A stretch of 64,000 nucleotides of DNA, taken from the NCBI GenBank assembly GCA_963769745.1, contig CAVYNB010000025.1, forward strand, positions 1 through 64,000. The letters are read 5' to 3'. Of this stretch, positions 26,846 to 35,600 are shown piece by piece. Source of the DNA: JALORV01 sp963769745 (GTDB lineage Bacteria; Pseudomonadota; Gammaproteobacteria; Burkholderiales; Burkholderiaceae_F). Every line of letters begins with the position of its first letter. The stretch's first letter is position 1. Below the pieces are notes generated by a model, which saw only the letters and a list, made by a program, of their open reading frames with translations, ran no database searches and was not told the DNA's origin. The translations under genes and the position numbers were made by a program.

Positions 26846-27279
26846 GCCTGAATCCTTTCGAGGGCACTGCGCAGTGGCACCGGCAGCGCTGTTGGCCGTC
26901 GGCTCGCCCGATCGACATAGACATGGACGAAGTGTCCCTGCGCGCACGCGGTGTCCTCGTCGTCCGCGAACACGCCGATCTCGTAGCGCACGCTCGATGT
27001 TCCAAGACGCGCGACCCGCAATCCGGCATGCACGGTCTGGGGAAACGAAAGCTCGCTGAAGTAACGGCACTGGGTCTCGACGACGAGTCCGATCACGTCA
27101 CCGCGTTCGATGTCCAGCACGCCGGCGCGGACGAGGTATTCGTTGACCGCGGTGTCGAAGTACGAGTAGTACACGACGTTGTTCACGTGACCGTAGGCGT
27201 CGTTGTCCATCCAGCGCGTCGCGATCGTATGGAAGTGCCGGTAGTCGCTGCGCACGTGCGGCGCCTCTCGCGTGCTCAT
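26842..27279 (-). CDS. Hotdog-fold acyl-CoA thioesterase (4HBT class)
   Basis: 145-residue thioesterase. The active-site region is RWMDNDAYGHVNNVVYYSYF, which gives the catalytic Asp and the HVNN signature of the YbgC/FadM-like group. It is cytosolic, with substrate an acyl- or aryl-CoA. It is coupled at both ends: the start overlaps the EamA stop, and the stop overlaps the nitroreductase start. Confidence 0.9.
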   Translation of the reverse strand: MSTREAPHVRSDYRHFHTIATRWMDNDAYGHVNNVVYYSYFDTAVNEYLVRAGVLDIERGDVIGLVVETQCRYFSELSFPQTVHAGLRVARLGTSSVRYEIGVFADDEDTACAQGHFVHVYVDRASRRPTALPVPLRSALERIQA

Positions 27280-28175
27280 GCTCCCCTCCCCCAACGACGC
27301 AGCACGAGCGCCACGCCGGCCATCGTGATCACCACACCGACCCAGGCCATCACGCCCAGGCGCTCCCCGAAGACCAGCCATGCGAGCAGCGCCGTCACGG
27401 CCGGCGTCAGGTACATCAGGCTGGCCACTTCGGTGGCGCGGCCGCGGCGGATCATAACCAGCAGCAGCGAGATGGCCACGAGCGACAGCGCGACGATCGA
27501 CCACGCCAGCGCCGCCCAGAACTCAATGGTGTGATTGACGACCAGTGATTCGAACGCGACGGCAAAAGGCAGCAGCACGACAAAGGATGCACCGAACTGG
27601 ATGACACTGCCGGTGCGCAGATCGATGTGGGCGCCCCGGCGCTTCTGATACAGCGTCCCGGCCGTGATGCCGATCAGTGCCAGGCCATTGACCGCCAGAG
27701 CCAGGGGGCCGACACCAGCGAGTGTCAGTCGGTCGGAGAGCACCAGCGTGATGCCGATGATCCCGAGCAGCAGGCCCAGCCATTGCACGCGCGTGACGCG
27801 CTCGCCCACCGTAGCGCCGAAGACCGCAGTCAGCAGCGGCTGGGTGCCCACGAGCAGTGACGAGACACCGGCCGGCATGCCGAGCGCGATCGCCACCCAC
27901 ACGCCTCCAAGGTAGGTCGCCTGCAGCAGCACACCGACCAGTATCGTGTCCCACCAGGCGCGCGGCGAACTCGGCCACGGCGCGCGAGACAGCCACACCA
28001 GCGGCAGCAGCACGACGATGACGCCTGCAAACCGGTAGAGCAGGAAGGTCAACGGAGGCGCATGGGGCGCGGCGACCTTCGCGACGATGAACCCGGTGCT
28101 CCAGAGCAGCACGAAGGCGAAAGGCATCGCCGCCAGCCAGACGGCGTTCGCACTGCGGGCCGGTGTATCAGCCAC
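27276..28175 (-). CDS. EamA/DMT-family permease
   Basis: 299-residue inner-membrane transporter with about ten hydrophobic segments in two EamA repeats. The first repeat begins PFAFVLLWSTGFIVAKVAAPHAPPL (positions as separate segments), and the second contains YLTPAVTALLAWLVFGERLG. The GTG start (overlapping the deacetylase stop by eight bases) gives the normal family length; a longer ORF has a non-hydrophobic, arginine-rich extension that is not credible. Exports or imports small metabolites; the substrate is unknown. Confidence 0.87.
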   Translation of the reverse strand: MADTPARSANAVWLAAMPFAFVLLWSTGFIVAKVAAPHAPPLTFLLYRFAGVIVVLLPLVWLSRAPWPSSPRAWWDTILVGVLLQATYLGGVWVAIALGMPAGVSSLLVGTQPLLTAVFGATVGERVTRVQWLGLLLGIIGITLVLSDRLTLAGVGPLALAVNGLALIGITAGTLYQKRRGAHIDLRTGSVIQFGASFVVLLPFAVAFESLVVNHTIEFWAALAWSIVALSLVAISLLLVMIRRGRATEVASLMYLTPAVTALLAWLVFGERLGVMAWVGVVITMAGVALVLRRWGRGA

Positions 28176-29118
28176 GCTGGGCGGCCTCGCTGCACTTGCG
28201 CGCGGCCTGACGGCCGCGCCACGCGTCGTGCGCCGCGCGTACGGTGCTGAAGTGCACGTCGACCGTCGTCGCGATGTCGCGTCCGTAGCCTCCGGCCATC
28301 GCAACCGCGATCGGCACGCCGAGACCCTCTGCAAACTCGAATACACGGCGGTCACGGGCTTCCATGCCCGCGCTCGACAGTGCCAGCTTGCCGAGACGAT
28401 CGCCCTCGTGCGCATCGGCACCCGCCAGGTAGATGATGAACTGCGCTGCGAAGCGCTGCTTCAGCTGGAGCAGGGCTTCGTCGAGCGCCGCCAGGTACGG
28501 CTCGTCCGTGGTCCCGTCGGCCAGCGCGATGTCGAGGTCGCTCGACTGCTTGCGGAACGGGAAGTTCGTCGCGCCATGAATGGAAAGCGTGAACACCGAT
28601 GCGTCGCCCGCGAGGATCTGCGCGGTGCCGTCGCCTTGATGCACGTCGAGATCGATGATGGCGACCGGAATCGAACGTCGCGCTGCAGCCGCATCGGACT
28701 GCACCACGCGCGCCGCGATGACGGCGTCATTGAATACGCAGTAACCGGCACCCCGTGCCTGCTGCGCGTGGTGCGTCCCGCCGGCGAGATTGACGGCTAC
28801 GCCTTCGATGGCCGCTGCGCGACACGCACCGATGGTGGCCCCGGCCGAACGGCGCGAGCGTTCAACCATTTCAGGTGACCACGGAAAGCCGATCGCACGC
28901 ACCTCCGCGGCATCGAGGGTGCCCTGCAGAACCCGCTCGATGTACTGCGGCGAGTGCGCGAGAGCCAATTGCCCATTCGTCGCCGGTTCCGGTTCGTGCA
29001 GTGATACGCCGGTCAGCTCGGAACGCACGCGTTCCCTCAACAAGCGGTACTTGGCCATCGGGAACCGATGCCCCGGCGGCAATGGCAAGACGAAGTGGTC
29101 GCTGTAGTAAGCCCGCAC
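28168..29118 (-). CDS. Histone-deacetylase-family (class II-like) amidohydrolase
   Basis: 316-residue zinc hydrolase related to acetoin-utilisation and acetylpolyamine deacetylases. The active-site pair is in GGTHHAQQARGAGYCVFND, zinc ligands in IDLDVHQGDGT and AGADAHEGDRLG, and the glycine motif is MAGGYGRD. The GTG start is chosen because residues before it are not family-like and it gives the usual length. It is the first gene of the operon with the EamA, thioesterase, nitroreductase and dehydrogenase genes. Substrate is probably an N-acetyl group on a small amine or a protein. Confidence 0.88.
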   Translation of the reverse strand: MRAYYSDHFVLPLPPGHRFPMAKYRLLRERVRSELTGVSLHEPEPATNGQLALAHSPQYIERVLQGTLDAAEVRAIGFPWSPEMVERSRRSAGATIGACRAAAIEGVAVNLAGGTHHAQQARGAGYCVFNDAVIAARVVQSDAAAARRSIPVAIIDLDVHQGDGTAQILAGDASVFTLSIHGATNFPFRKQSSDLDIALADGTTDEPYLAALDEALLQLKQRFAAQFIIYLAGADAHEGDRLGKLALSSAGMEARDRRVFEFAEGLGVPIAVAMAGGYGRDIATTVDVHFSTVRAAHDAWRGRQAARKCSEAAQRG

Positions 29119-29279
29119 CGGCCGATTGTAGGCAGGACCCCATGGTGACCCGTTTGGTGCGGCGCGGCGGGATGGGCAATTGCATGCCCAGACGCCCGCC
29201 TTGATACATCGCGCATGGCATTGATTCAATGATGATTTATTGCCGATACCGGATTTATGCGGCGACGCACAAAAAGTGC

Positions 29280-29308
29280 TTGACAGCGCTCGTGCCAGCC
29301 CTCAGAAT
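29280..29308 (+). promoter_or_regulatory. Sigma-70-type promoter of phaP
   Basis: Consensus -35 TTGACA at 29280-29285, a 17-base spacer, then -10 CAGAAT at 29303-29308. This places a start near 29315, about 95 bases before the phaP ATG. Confidence 0.65.
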
Positions 29309-29313
29309 TCGTC

Positions 29314-29328
29314 TTGTGCAGTGCACCA
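29314..29328 (+). promoter_or_regulatory. Candidate PhaR-type operator at phaP start site
   Basis: TTGTGCAGTGCACCA is a near-palindrome of TGCA repeats lying exactly over the predicted transcription start. PhaR repressors bind TGC-rich dyads at phasin promoters in several proteobacteria. The assignment is inference from sequence type and position. Confidence 0.45.
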
Positions 29329-29409
29329 TGGCTGCAAAAGAATCCCTCGCAAGAGGCAGTAGTTCAGTAACTGCAATCTCGTACCGGCAACCCACCTGAG
29401 GAGTCATCC

Positions 29410-29982
29410 ATGTTCACCACCCCCGCTCAATTCTCCGAACTGCAAAAAGGTCAGATGGACGCAGCGTTTGCGCTGGGCCAGACCTTCTTTGATGCCACCG
29501 AGCGCCTGCTCGAGCTCAACCTTGCCGCCGCCAAGGCGACGCTGGAAGAGTCGGTCGAGCGCGTCCAGGCCCTGATGAGCGCCAAGGACGTCCAGGAATT
29601 CGTGGCCCTGAGCTCGGCGCTGTCGCAGCCGACGCTCGAGAAGGCTGTCAGCTACTCGCGCACCGTTTATGGCATCGCCAACGGCGCCGGCACCGAAGTG
29701 TCGCGCATCGTCGAGTCGCAGATGGCCGAGAACAACAAGAAGGTCACGCAACTGATCGACTTCGCTGCCAAGAACGCCCCGGCCGGCTCCGAGCCCGCCG
29801 TTGCCGCGCTCAAGAGCGCCGTCGCCGCCGCCAACACCGCGTACGACACGTTCACCAAGGCCGCCAAGCAGGCTGTGGACTTTGCCGAGTCGAACGTTGC
29901 CGCCGCCACGTCGGCCACGATGAAGGCTGCTGCTGCCGCCAACGACTCCGTCAAGGCCCCGGCGAAGCGCAAGGCCGCCTAA
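29410..29982 (+). CDS. phaP: Phasin (PHA granule surface protein)
   Basis: 190-residue granule-coating protein of the PhaP family. It has the family's start (MFTTPAQFSELQKGQMDAAF), long amphipathic helices such as LLELNLAAAKATLEES, and an Ala/Lys-rich end (VKAPAKRKAA). GAGGAG (29398-29403) precedes the ATG by six bases. A consensus promoter and a candidate PhaR operator lie upstream, and a perfect hairpin lies just downstream. This is the expected pattern for a strongly expressed, granule-controlled gene. Confidence 0.93.
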   Translation: MFTTPAQFSELQKGQMDAAFALGQTFFDATERLLELNLAAAKATLEESVERVQALMSAKDVQEFVALSSALSQPTLEKAVSYSRTVYGIANGAGTEVSRIVESQMAENNKKVTQLIDFAAKNAPAGSEPAVAALKSAVAAANTAYDTFTKAAKQAVDFAESNVAAATSATMKAAAAANDSVKAPAKRKAA

Positions 29983-29995
29983 GGTCGTCCTCACG

Positions 29996-30020
29996 GGAGA
30001 GGGAAGGCTCTTCCCTCTCC
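29996..30020 (+). terminator. Perfect hairpin after phaP
   Basis: GGAGAGGGAAG pairs with CTTCCCTCTCC around a GCT loop, 13 bases after the phaP stop. There is no T-run. It may protect or process the mRNA 3' end, with full termination at the stronger site at 30240. Confidence 0.55.
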
Positions 30021-30140
30021 GCTGTGATGCGCCTGTCATACGGAAAGAACACGCACCGGCCAGAATCCGGGCACTCCGGTCCGAAATGACCGGCGACAGT
30101 TGCGGAATATTCACGACTCCGCACACATCAGGACGAGTAA

Positions 30141-30269
30141 GGTGCAGTCTGTTGCTGCACCGGATTTGACAGTCTCCTTGGCACCACTGCTTGGGCCTAG
30201 CCCAAGCCCCCTTCTGTCTCCTCCTTGGTGGTGCTTTTCAAAGCCCGGTCTCATGACCGGGCTTTTTTT
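30141..30269 (+). ncRNA. Candidate structured RNA (sRNA or phaP 3'UTR element)
   Basis: No protein gene fits this plus-strand stretch. It holds GGTGCAG/CTGCACC (30141-30161), an outer stem GCACCAC (30181-30187)/GTGGTGC enclosing an inner hairpin GCTTGGGC-CTA-GCCCAAGC, a C/U-rich unpaired segment with CTCCTCCTT that is complementary to Shine-Dalgarno sequences, and a strong terminator at its end. A TTGACA lies at 30166-30171 but lacks a -10 partner, so the 5' end is undefined. It could be a trans-acting sRNA released from the phaP transcript, or simply a structured 3'UTR. Confidence 0.35.
30240..30269 (+). terminator. Rho-independent terminator
   Basis: AAAGCCCGGTC and GACCGGGCTTT form an 11-bp stem with a TCAT loop, followed by more T residues (a run of seven in total at the 3' side). 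This is the clearest intrinsic terminator in the window. It ends plus-strand transcripts from phaP or a local sRNA before the convergent cinA-like gene. Confidence 0.92.
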
Positions 30270-30279
30270 CGCCCCTTTT

Positions 30280-31089
30280 TTACTCCGATATCTCGAACTC
30301 GGCGCCAAGCGCGGCGACGCCTGCGCACAAGACGGCAAACGCCTCTTCGATGCTCCCGGGCGGACCTTTTACGCCCAGTTCGATATGGCGTCGCGCCACT
30401 CGTCCATCGCGGCCATCGCCCACCGAAGGCAGGCTGAATGCCTTCACCACCTCGAAGCGCTGCTCGAGGTCACGCATCAGCGGGACCAGCAGGGATTCTG
30501 CGGTCTCGAACACCACAAGCGACCGTTCGGCAACCACGCCCGTCCCGAATGCAGAGCGGTAGTGCGTGTCCAGCACCCACTCGATCATGGGCCACGCCAT
30601 CACCGGGAAACCCGGCATGAACCAGTGCGAATGAATCGAGAACCCGGGAATCCGGTTGAACGGATTGGGAATGATCGCGCTGCCCTGCGGAAACTCGCCC
30701 ATCGTCAGCCGCTGCCGATTCTCGGGCACGGTCATGTCGGCACTGCCCCTGCCTTCGCGAGCCATGTCGGCGCAGCGTTGCGTGATCAGCGCCTCCGCTT
30801 CGGGATGCAGCACCAGCGGCACGTCCAGTGCCGATGCGACGGCCTGCCGCGTGTGATCGTCGGGCGTCGAGCCGATGCCACCGCAACTGAATACGATGTC
30901 CGGCCCCGCCAGCGTGCGCCGATACAAGGCGATGAGCGCATCGCGGTCATCGCCCGCGTAGTGGGCCCAGTCAAGACCGAGTCCCCGCGCCTTCAGCAGT
31001 TCGATCACCTTGACCAGATGCTTGTCGGAACGTTTGCCCGACAGGATCTCGTCGCCGACAATGACCAGTCCGAACCGGGCTGCGCTCAT
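30280..31089 (-). CDS. CinA-like molybdopterin-binding protein
   Basis: 269-residue protein with the MoaB/Mog-type fold found in the N-terminal half of CinA (COG1058). Visible motifs are LVIVGDEILSGKRSD at the N-terminus and GGIGSTPDDHT, the equivalent of the family's GGxGPTxDDxT. The amidase domain of full CinA is absent, as in many stand-alone members. It is cytosolic. Function unresolved: related proteins act in NAD metabolism (ADP-ribose or FAD pyrophosphatase) or have no known role. Its start overlaps the stop of a 35-codon ORF. Confidence 0.85.
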   Translation of the reverse strand: MSAARFGLVIVGDEILSGKRSDKHLVKVIELLKARGLGLDWAHYAGDDRDALIALYRRTLAGPDIVFSCGGIGSTPDDHTRQAVASALDVPLVLHPEAEALITQRCADMAREGRGSADMTVPENRQRLTMGEFPQGSAIIPNPFNRIPGFSIHSHWFMPGFPVMAWPMIEWVLDTHYRSAFGTGVVAERSLVVFETAESLLVPLMRDLEQRFEVVKAFSLPSVGDGRDGRVARRHIELGVKGPPGSIEEAFAVLCAGVAALGAEFEISE

Positions 31090-31193
31090 TTCGACGCGTC
31101 GCCCGATTTCTGGACGATCACGCCACCGGCAGGCGGTTTTGCCTCGCCACTGACTGCCGCGAGCCACCGCACCACGGACTTCCCTGCACGCAT
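31086..31193 (-). CDS. Small ORF (35 aa) coupled to cinA-like gene
   Basis: Encodes MRAGKSVVRWLAAVSGEAKP followed by a short tail ending in SGDASK. It has GAGGAG nine bases before its ATG and its stop overlaps the next start (ATGA). The basic, amphipathic N-terminal helix is compatible with a small protein, but no family is recognised. It could be a leader that couples translation of the downstream gene. Confidence 0.45.
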   Translation of the reverse strand: MRAGKSVVRWLAAVSGEAKPPAGGVIVQKSGDASK

Positions 31194-31435
31194 TGCGCCC
31201 GACTCCTCGATCAGCAGTCTTTCCGCAGGATCGCGGCGGATTCTAAGGCAGCGCTTCCGATCGAATCGACGCGCGCAGATGCATCGACCGATTGGCGGAC
31301 ACGTCCAGCCTCGGACCACCGACGATGCAACTTGTTGTGCAATGTGACGTCATATCAACGAACCTGACCGCCGATCAACTGTGATTAAATCGGACGATCA
31401 CGAGCCGATGTCTTTACGCCTGCTGGAGGTTGCCG

Positions 31436-32035
31436 ATGCCGCCACGCTCTAGTTTCGTCGCCCTGGCGCTGACTGCCACACTGGTGGCCGCCTGCGCGAC
31501 GCCCGGTCCGGCCCCGGTGACTGGCGCCACATCGGTTCCGTTACCGGCTCCGCAACCGGTACCCGGCAAGTCGGCGCCGCTCGAGGTGGTTTCGGCCCAG
31601 TTCGGCGTCTTCGGCGCCGACCCGGCCGGCCGCCGCGTCCTTTACGAGACCGACAAGTTTCCGGCGGTCATCGCGGCGCCCTATGGCTGGTACATCGTCT
31701 TCAAGACGGAGAAGCCGACCGTGATCTGGCGCGAGGAGTTCGAGTTGCCCGAAGCGCCGCCGACATGGGGACCGGGCGAGGCCATGGGCATCTACACGAT
31801 TTCGCCCGATCGCAAGACGGCGGTCACCGAGCGCATCATCCCCACCCGCCTCGGCTTCATCGCCAACGAGTGGCGCTATGCGCCAGGCGACCCGATCGGC
31901 GCGCACAAGATGCGCGTCTACATCGATGGGCAGCTGATCCGTGAGTTTGCCTTCGACATCGAACAGGGTCCGAAGGACGACCTCGGTCCGCGTCGCAGTC
32001 CACATAGCGGTCCGGCGCCGCGCTCAACGACCTGA
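31436..32035 (+). CDS. Lipoprotein of unknown function
   Basis: 199-residue predicted lipoprotein. The signal has a hydrophobic core (SFVALALTATLVAAC) with a lipobox that ends at Cys20. After a Pro-rich linker the chain contains beta-rich segments such as VLYETDKFPAVIAAPYGWYIVFKTEKP and MRVYIDGQLIREFAFDI. The start at the second in-frame initiator was chosen because GGAGG lies six bases before that ATG. No family recognised. Confidence 0.75.
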   Translation: MPPRSSFVALALTATLVAACATPGPAPVTGATSVPLPAPQPVPGKSAPLEVVSAQFGVFGADPAGRRVLYETDKFPAVIAAPYGWYIVFKTEKPTVIWREEFELPEAPPTWGPGEAMGIYTISPDRKTAVTERIIPTRLGFIANEWRYAPGDPIGAHKMRVYIDGQLIREFAFDIEQGPKDDLGPRRSPHSGPAPRSTT

Positions 32036-32048
32036 GGCACGCAGTCGC

Positions 32049-32186
32049 GTGAGGTTCGCCACCGCACTGCTGGCCGGCGCGTGCGTGGCTGCAACCGTGG
32101 CGGACATCGACTCGATGTGGGAGTACGGTGATCCCGCCGCAAGCGAGCGGCGCTTCCGTGAATCGCTGGGCAAAGGCCGCGCCTAG
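32049..32186 (+). pseudogene. Truncated N-terminal fragment of a secreted TPR-type protein
   Basis: 45-codon ORF from GTG. It has a short signal-like start (RFATALLAGACVAATVA) and then DIDSMWEYGDPAASERRFRE, which resembles the opening of periplasmic tetratricopeptide proteins of about 200 residues in related bacteria. The stop comes immediately after and the convergent glsB-like gene occupies the space where the rest would be. Best read as a remnant, but a short functional peptide is possible. Confidence 0.45.
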
Positions 32187-32443
32187 TTGCGGCGAATCAG
32201 CTTCACGACAGCCAGCAGGATGATCGCCCCGACCAGCGACACCAGCAGGCTGCCAATGCTGAAGTCACCCTGGTTCACCGTTCCGGCACCCACCAGCGGC
32301 GAGATCAGCCAGCCACCGATCATTGCTCCGACGATGCCGACGACGATGTTGAGCAGGACACCCTGCTGCGCATTCGTCTTCATGATGATGCTGGCAAGCC
32401 AGCCGATCAGACCACCGATGACGAGCCAGATGATGAAGTTCAT
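32183..32443 (-). CDS. GlsB/YeaQ/YmgE-family stress membrane protein
   Basis: 86-residue protein with three hydrophobic segments (IIWLVIGGLIGWLASIIM, VLLNIVVGIVGAMIGGWLI, and IGSLLVSLVGAIILLAVVK). The family signature GGLIGWLA-x-N-VVGIVGAMIGGW is intact. Transglycosylase-associated in some annotations; role in stress is known only for relatives. Its stop overlaps the end of the truncated fragment on the other strand by four bases. Confidence 0.93.
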   Translation of the reverse strand: MNFIIWLVIGGLIGWLASIIMKTNAQQGVLLNIVVGIVGAMIGGWLISPLVGAGTVNQGDFSIGSLLVSLVGAIILLAVVKLIRRN

Positions 32444-32623
32444 TGTCTACCTCCGCTGCTTTCCGCAGCCGACTCGTCCTGCCGCCTCGTTCGTCGGCCT
32501 GCCGGACGCTACTCTGGGCAAAGCCGCCCCGGGCGATCTGCATGCGCGTGCATTATCGCCGCGCGAGCCTCGGTCGCAAGCGGAACACTCGATGCCGGCG
32601 CCGGCGTGCAACGGGTCCTCTCA

Positions 32624-35600
32624 CTAGCGCCGCAATGCTTCCCAGGCCTTTTGCAGGCGCTTGCTGCTCACCGGCATGGGCGTGCGCAATTCCTGGGCAA
32701 ACAGGCTCACGCGCAGTTCCTCCAGCATCCACCGGAATTCCTCGAGGCGAGGGTCGCCGACGCCCTTCCGCGCCGTGAGTTCACGCAGCCAGGGCGTCTG
32801 CAGTAGAAGCACCTCCTGGAGCCGCTGGGCGTCACGCGCAGGATCGCCTTTCAGCTTCTCAAGCCGCAGCCCGATCGCCTTCAGGTAGCGCGGATAGTGC
32901 GCGAGCTGTTCAGGCCGCACGTCGACGACGAAGTTGCGCTCGAACAGCCGCGCGAGCTGCTGCTCGATGTCGGCAACCGCAGCGGCGAAGGCACGTGCCG
33001 AATTCAGCTTCTTTGGCAGCGCCACGGCCTCGGCGACGATCACCGCCACCAGGCGCGCGACTTCCTGGGCGATCAGACTGAGCTTGGCGCGTGCCTCATC
33101 CTTGCGCGTCACGAACGATGTGCGGTCAGTTGGCCATGGATCGATGAGGCAGGTGCGATCGATGGCCGCGACGATGACCTGCTCACGCAGCGCCTCGAAT
33201 CCCGGCAACGCCGCGGCCAGCGCAGGCACCGTGGCCGCCTGCATCTGCGTGGACTGCAGGACGAAAGACTCTTCTCCAGGAACTTCAGTTGCTCCCGCAG
33301 TTGCAGGCGGAACAGGCGGCGCAGGCCGCCGCGATGGCGCGCAAGCGCCTCGTCCGCATCATCGAAGACGTCGATCTCGCAGTGGTCCGAGCGATCGACC
33401 AGGGCCGGGTACCCCACGAGCTTGACGGCGCGCCCGTCCGGACCCTTGCGTTCGACCTGCATCAGTTCCGGCAACTCACCGAAGTCCCAGTCACGGATAT
33501 CTCCCTGCAGGCTGTCGGCGACCCGGGCATCGGCAGCGGCCGCGCTGCGGAAGCTGGCCTGCGCTTCCGCCCCGAATTCAGCCCGAAGCTGTGACAGATT
33601 GCGACCCATCGCAAGCTGCCGTCCGTGCTCGTCGACGATCTTGAAGTTCATCGTCAGGTGCGCCGGCAGCGTCTCGAGCTTGAAGTCGCTGCGCTGGCAG
33701 ACGACGCCCGCGTTCTCGCGCACGTCCGCAATCAGCACGTCGAGCAGCGGCTCGTCGGTCCGAAGGCCCTGCCGTGTCGCGAAGTTGGCGGCGTACTCCG
33801 GCAGCGGCACGCAGTGACGGCGCAATTTCTGCGGCAGCGATTTCAAAAGCAGGTGCGCCTTTTCCTTCAGCATGCCGGGCACCAGCCACTCGGCGCGTTG
33901 CGCATCGATCTGGTTCAGCGCCAGCAGCGGCAGTGTGAGCGTCACGCCATCCCGCGGACTGCCGGGCTCGAAGTGGTACGACAGCGCCACCACTGTCTCC
34001 GGCCCGCCCTTGCCGCGCAGCGTGAGTTGCCTGGGAAACAGATCCGTGGTGACGCCCGCGGCCTCGTGACGCATCAGCTCGTCGCGCACCAGGTACAGGC
34101 AGCGAGGCTGCTCGCGCTCGGCCGTCGCACGCCACTTCTCGAACTCCGCGCCGCTGGTGACGTTCGCCGCGATTACACGGTCGTAGAACGCGAAGATCAG
34201 TTCGTCATCGACCAGCACGTCGAGACGTCGTGAGCGGTGCTCGAGTTCGCGGATTTCGCGCACCAGCCGCTGGTTGTGCGCGAAAAATGGCGCGCGCGTC
34301 TCGTACTCTCCCTCGACCAGTGCTTCGCGGATGAAAATCTCGCGCGCGTGTGCGGGATCCAGCGGCCCGAAATTGACGCGCCGCTGCTGGTAGACGAGCA
34401 GGCCATAGAGGGTCGCGCGCTCGAATGCGACGACCTGTGCGGCACGCTTTTCCCAGTGCGGATCGCCGTGCGACCGCTTCAGCAGGTGCGCGCCGACCCG
34501 CTCGAGCCAGATGGGTTCGATGTTGGCGATGGTGCGGGCAAACAGGCGCGACGTCTCGACGAGCTCGGCCGCCATGATCCAGCGACCTGCCTTTTTCAAC
34601 AGCGGCGAGCCCGGCCAGACGAAGAACTTGATTCCTCGCGCACCGGCATAGGGCGGCTCGCCGCGGTCGGCATCCAGCACACGGCAGCCCAGGTTGCCCA
34701 GCAATCCGGCAAGCAACGCCAGGTGCACCTGCTCGAAGGTTGCCGGCGACGGGTTGAGGCGCCAGGCGTGTTCGCCCGCCAGCGCGGCGAGCTGCCCATG
34801 CACGTCGATCCACTCACGCACGCGCCGCGGACTCAGGAACTGGCTGCGCAGTTCCTCGGTCAGTTTCCGGTTCGACTTCTTGTGACCGATTCTCTCCTGC
34901 ACGAAGTGCCATAGCTTCACCAGCGTCAGGAAGTCGCTCTTGTCGTCGGCATGACGGCGATGCGCCTGATCGGCGGCCTCCTGCGCCTCCAGTGGCCGCT
35001 CGCGCGGATCCTGCACCGACAATGCCGCGGCGATCACCAGCATTTCACTGATGCAGTTCTGGTCGCGGGCCGCCAGCAGCATGCGTCCGACGCGCGGATC
35101 GAGCGGCAGCTTCGCGAGTTCCCGGCCGACCGGTGTCAGCTCGTTGCGTTCGTCGACTGCGTTCAGCTCCGCCAGCAGTTGCATGCCGTCGGCAACGGCC
35201 CGGCCGGTGGGCGGCTCGACGAACGGGAACTCGGCTACATCGCCGAGGCCCAGCGATTTCATGCGCAGGATCACGCTCGCCAGCGAGGCGCGCAGGATCT
35301 CGGGGTCGGTGAAGCGCGGGCGCTTCGCGTAGTCGTCCTCGGCATACAGCCGGACACAGATACCATCGGCGACACGGCCGCAGCGCCCCGCACGCTGGTT
35401 GGCGGCCGCCTGCGACACCGGCTCGATCTGCAACTGCTCGACCTTGTTGCGATACGAGTAGCGCTTCACGCGCGCCAGCCCGGTATCGACGACGTAACGG
35501 ATGCCGGGCACCGTCAGCGAGGTCTCGGCCACATTGGTGGCAAGGATGACGCGACGTCCCGACCCGGATGGACGGAACACCCGATCCTGCTCTTCGCCGG

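Noticed and set aside
30166..30171. TTGACA as the promoter of the candidate sRNA
   Set aside because: No -10 element occurs at 16-18 bases downstream, so it cannot be assigned.
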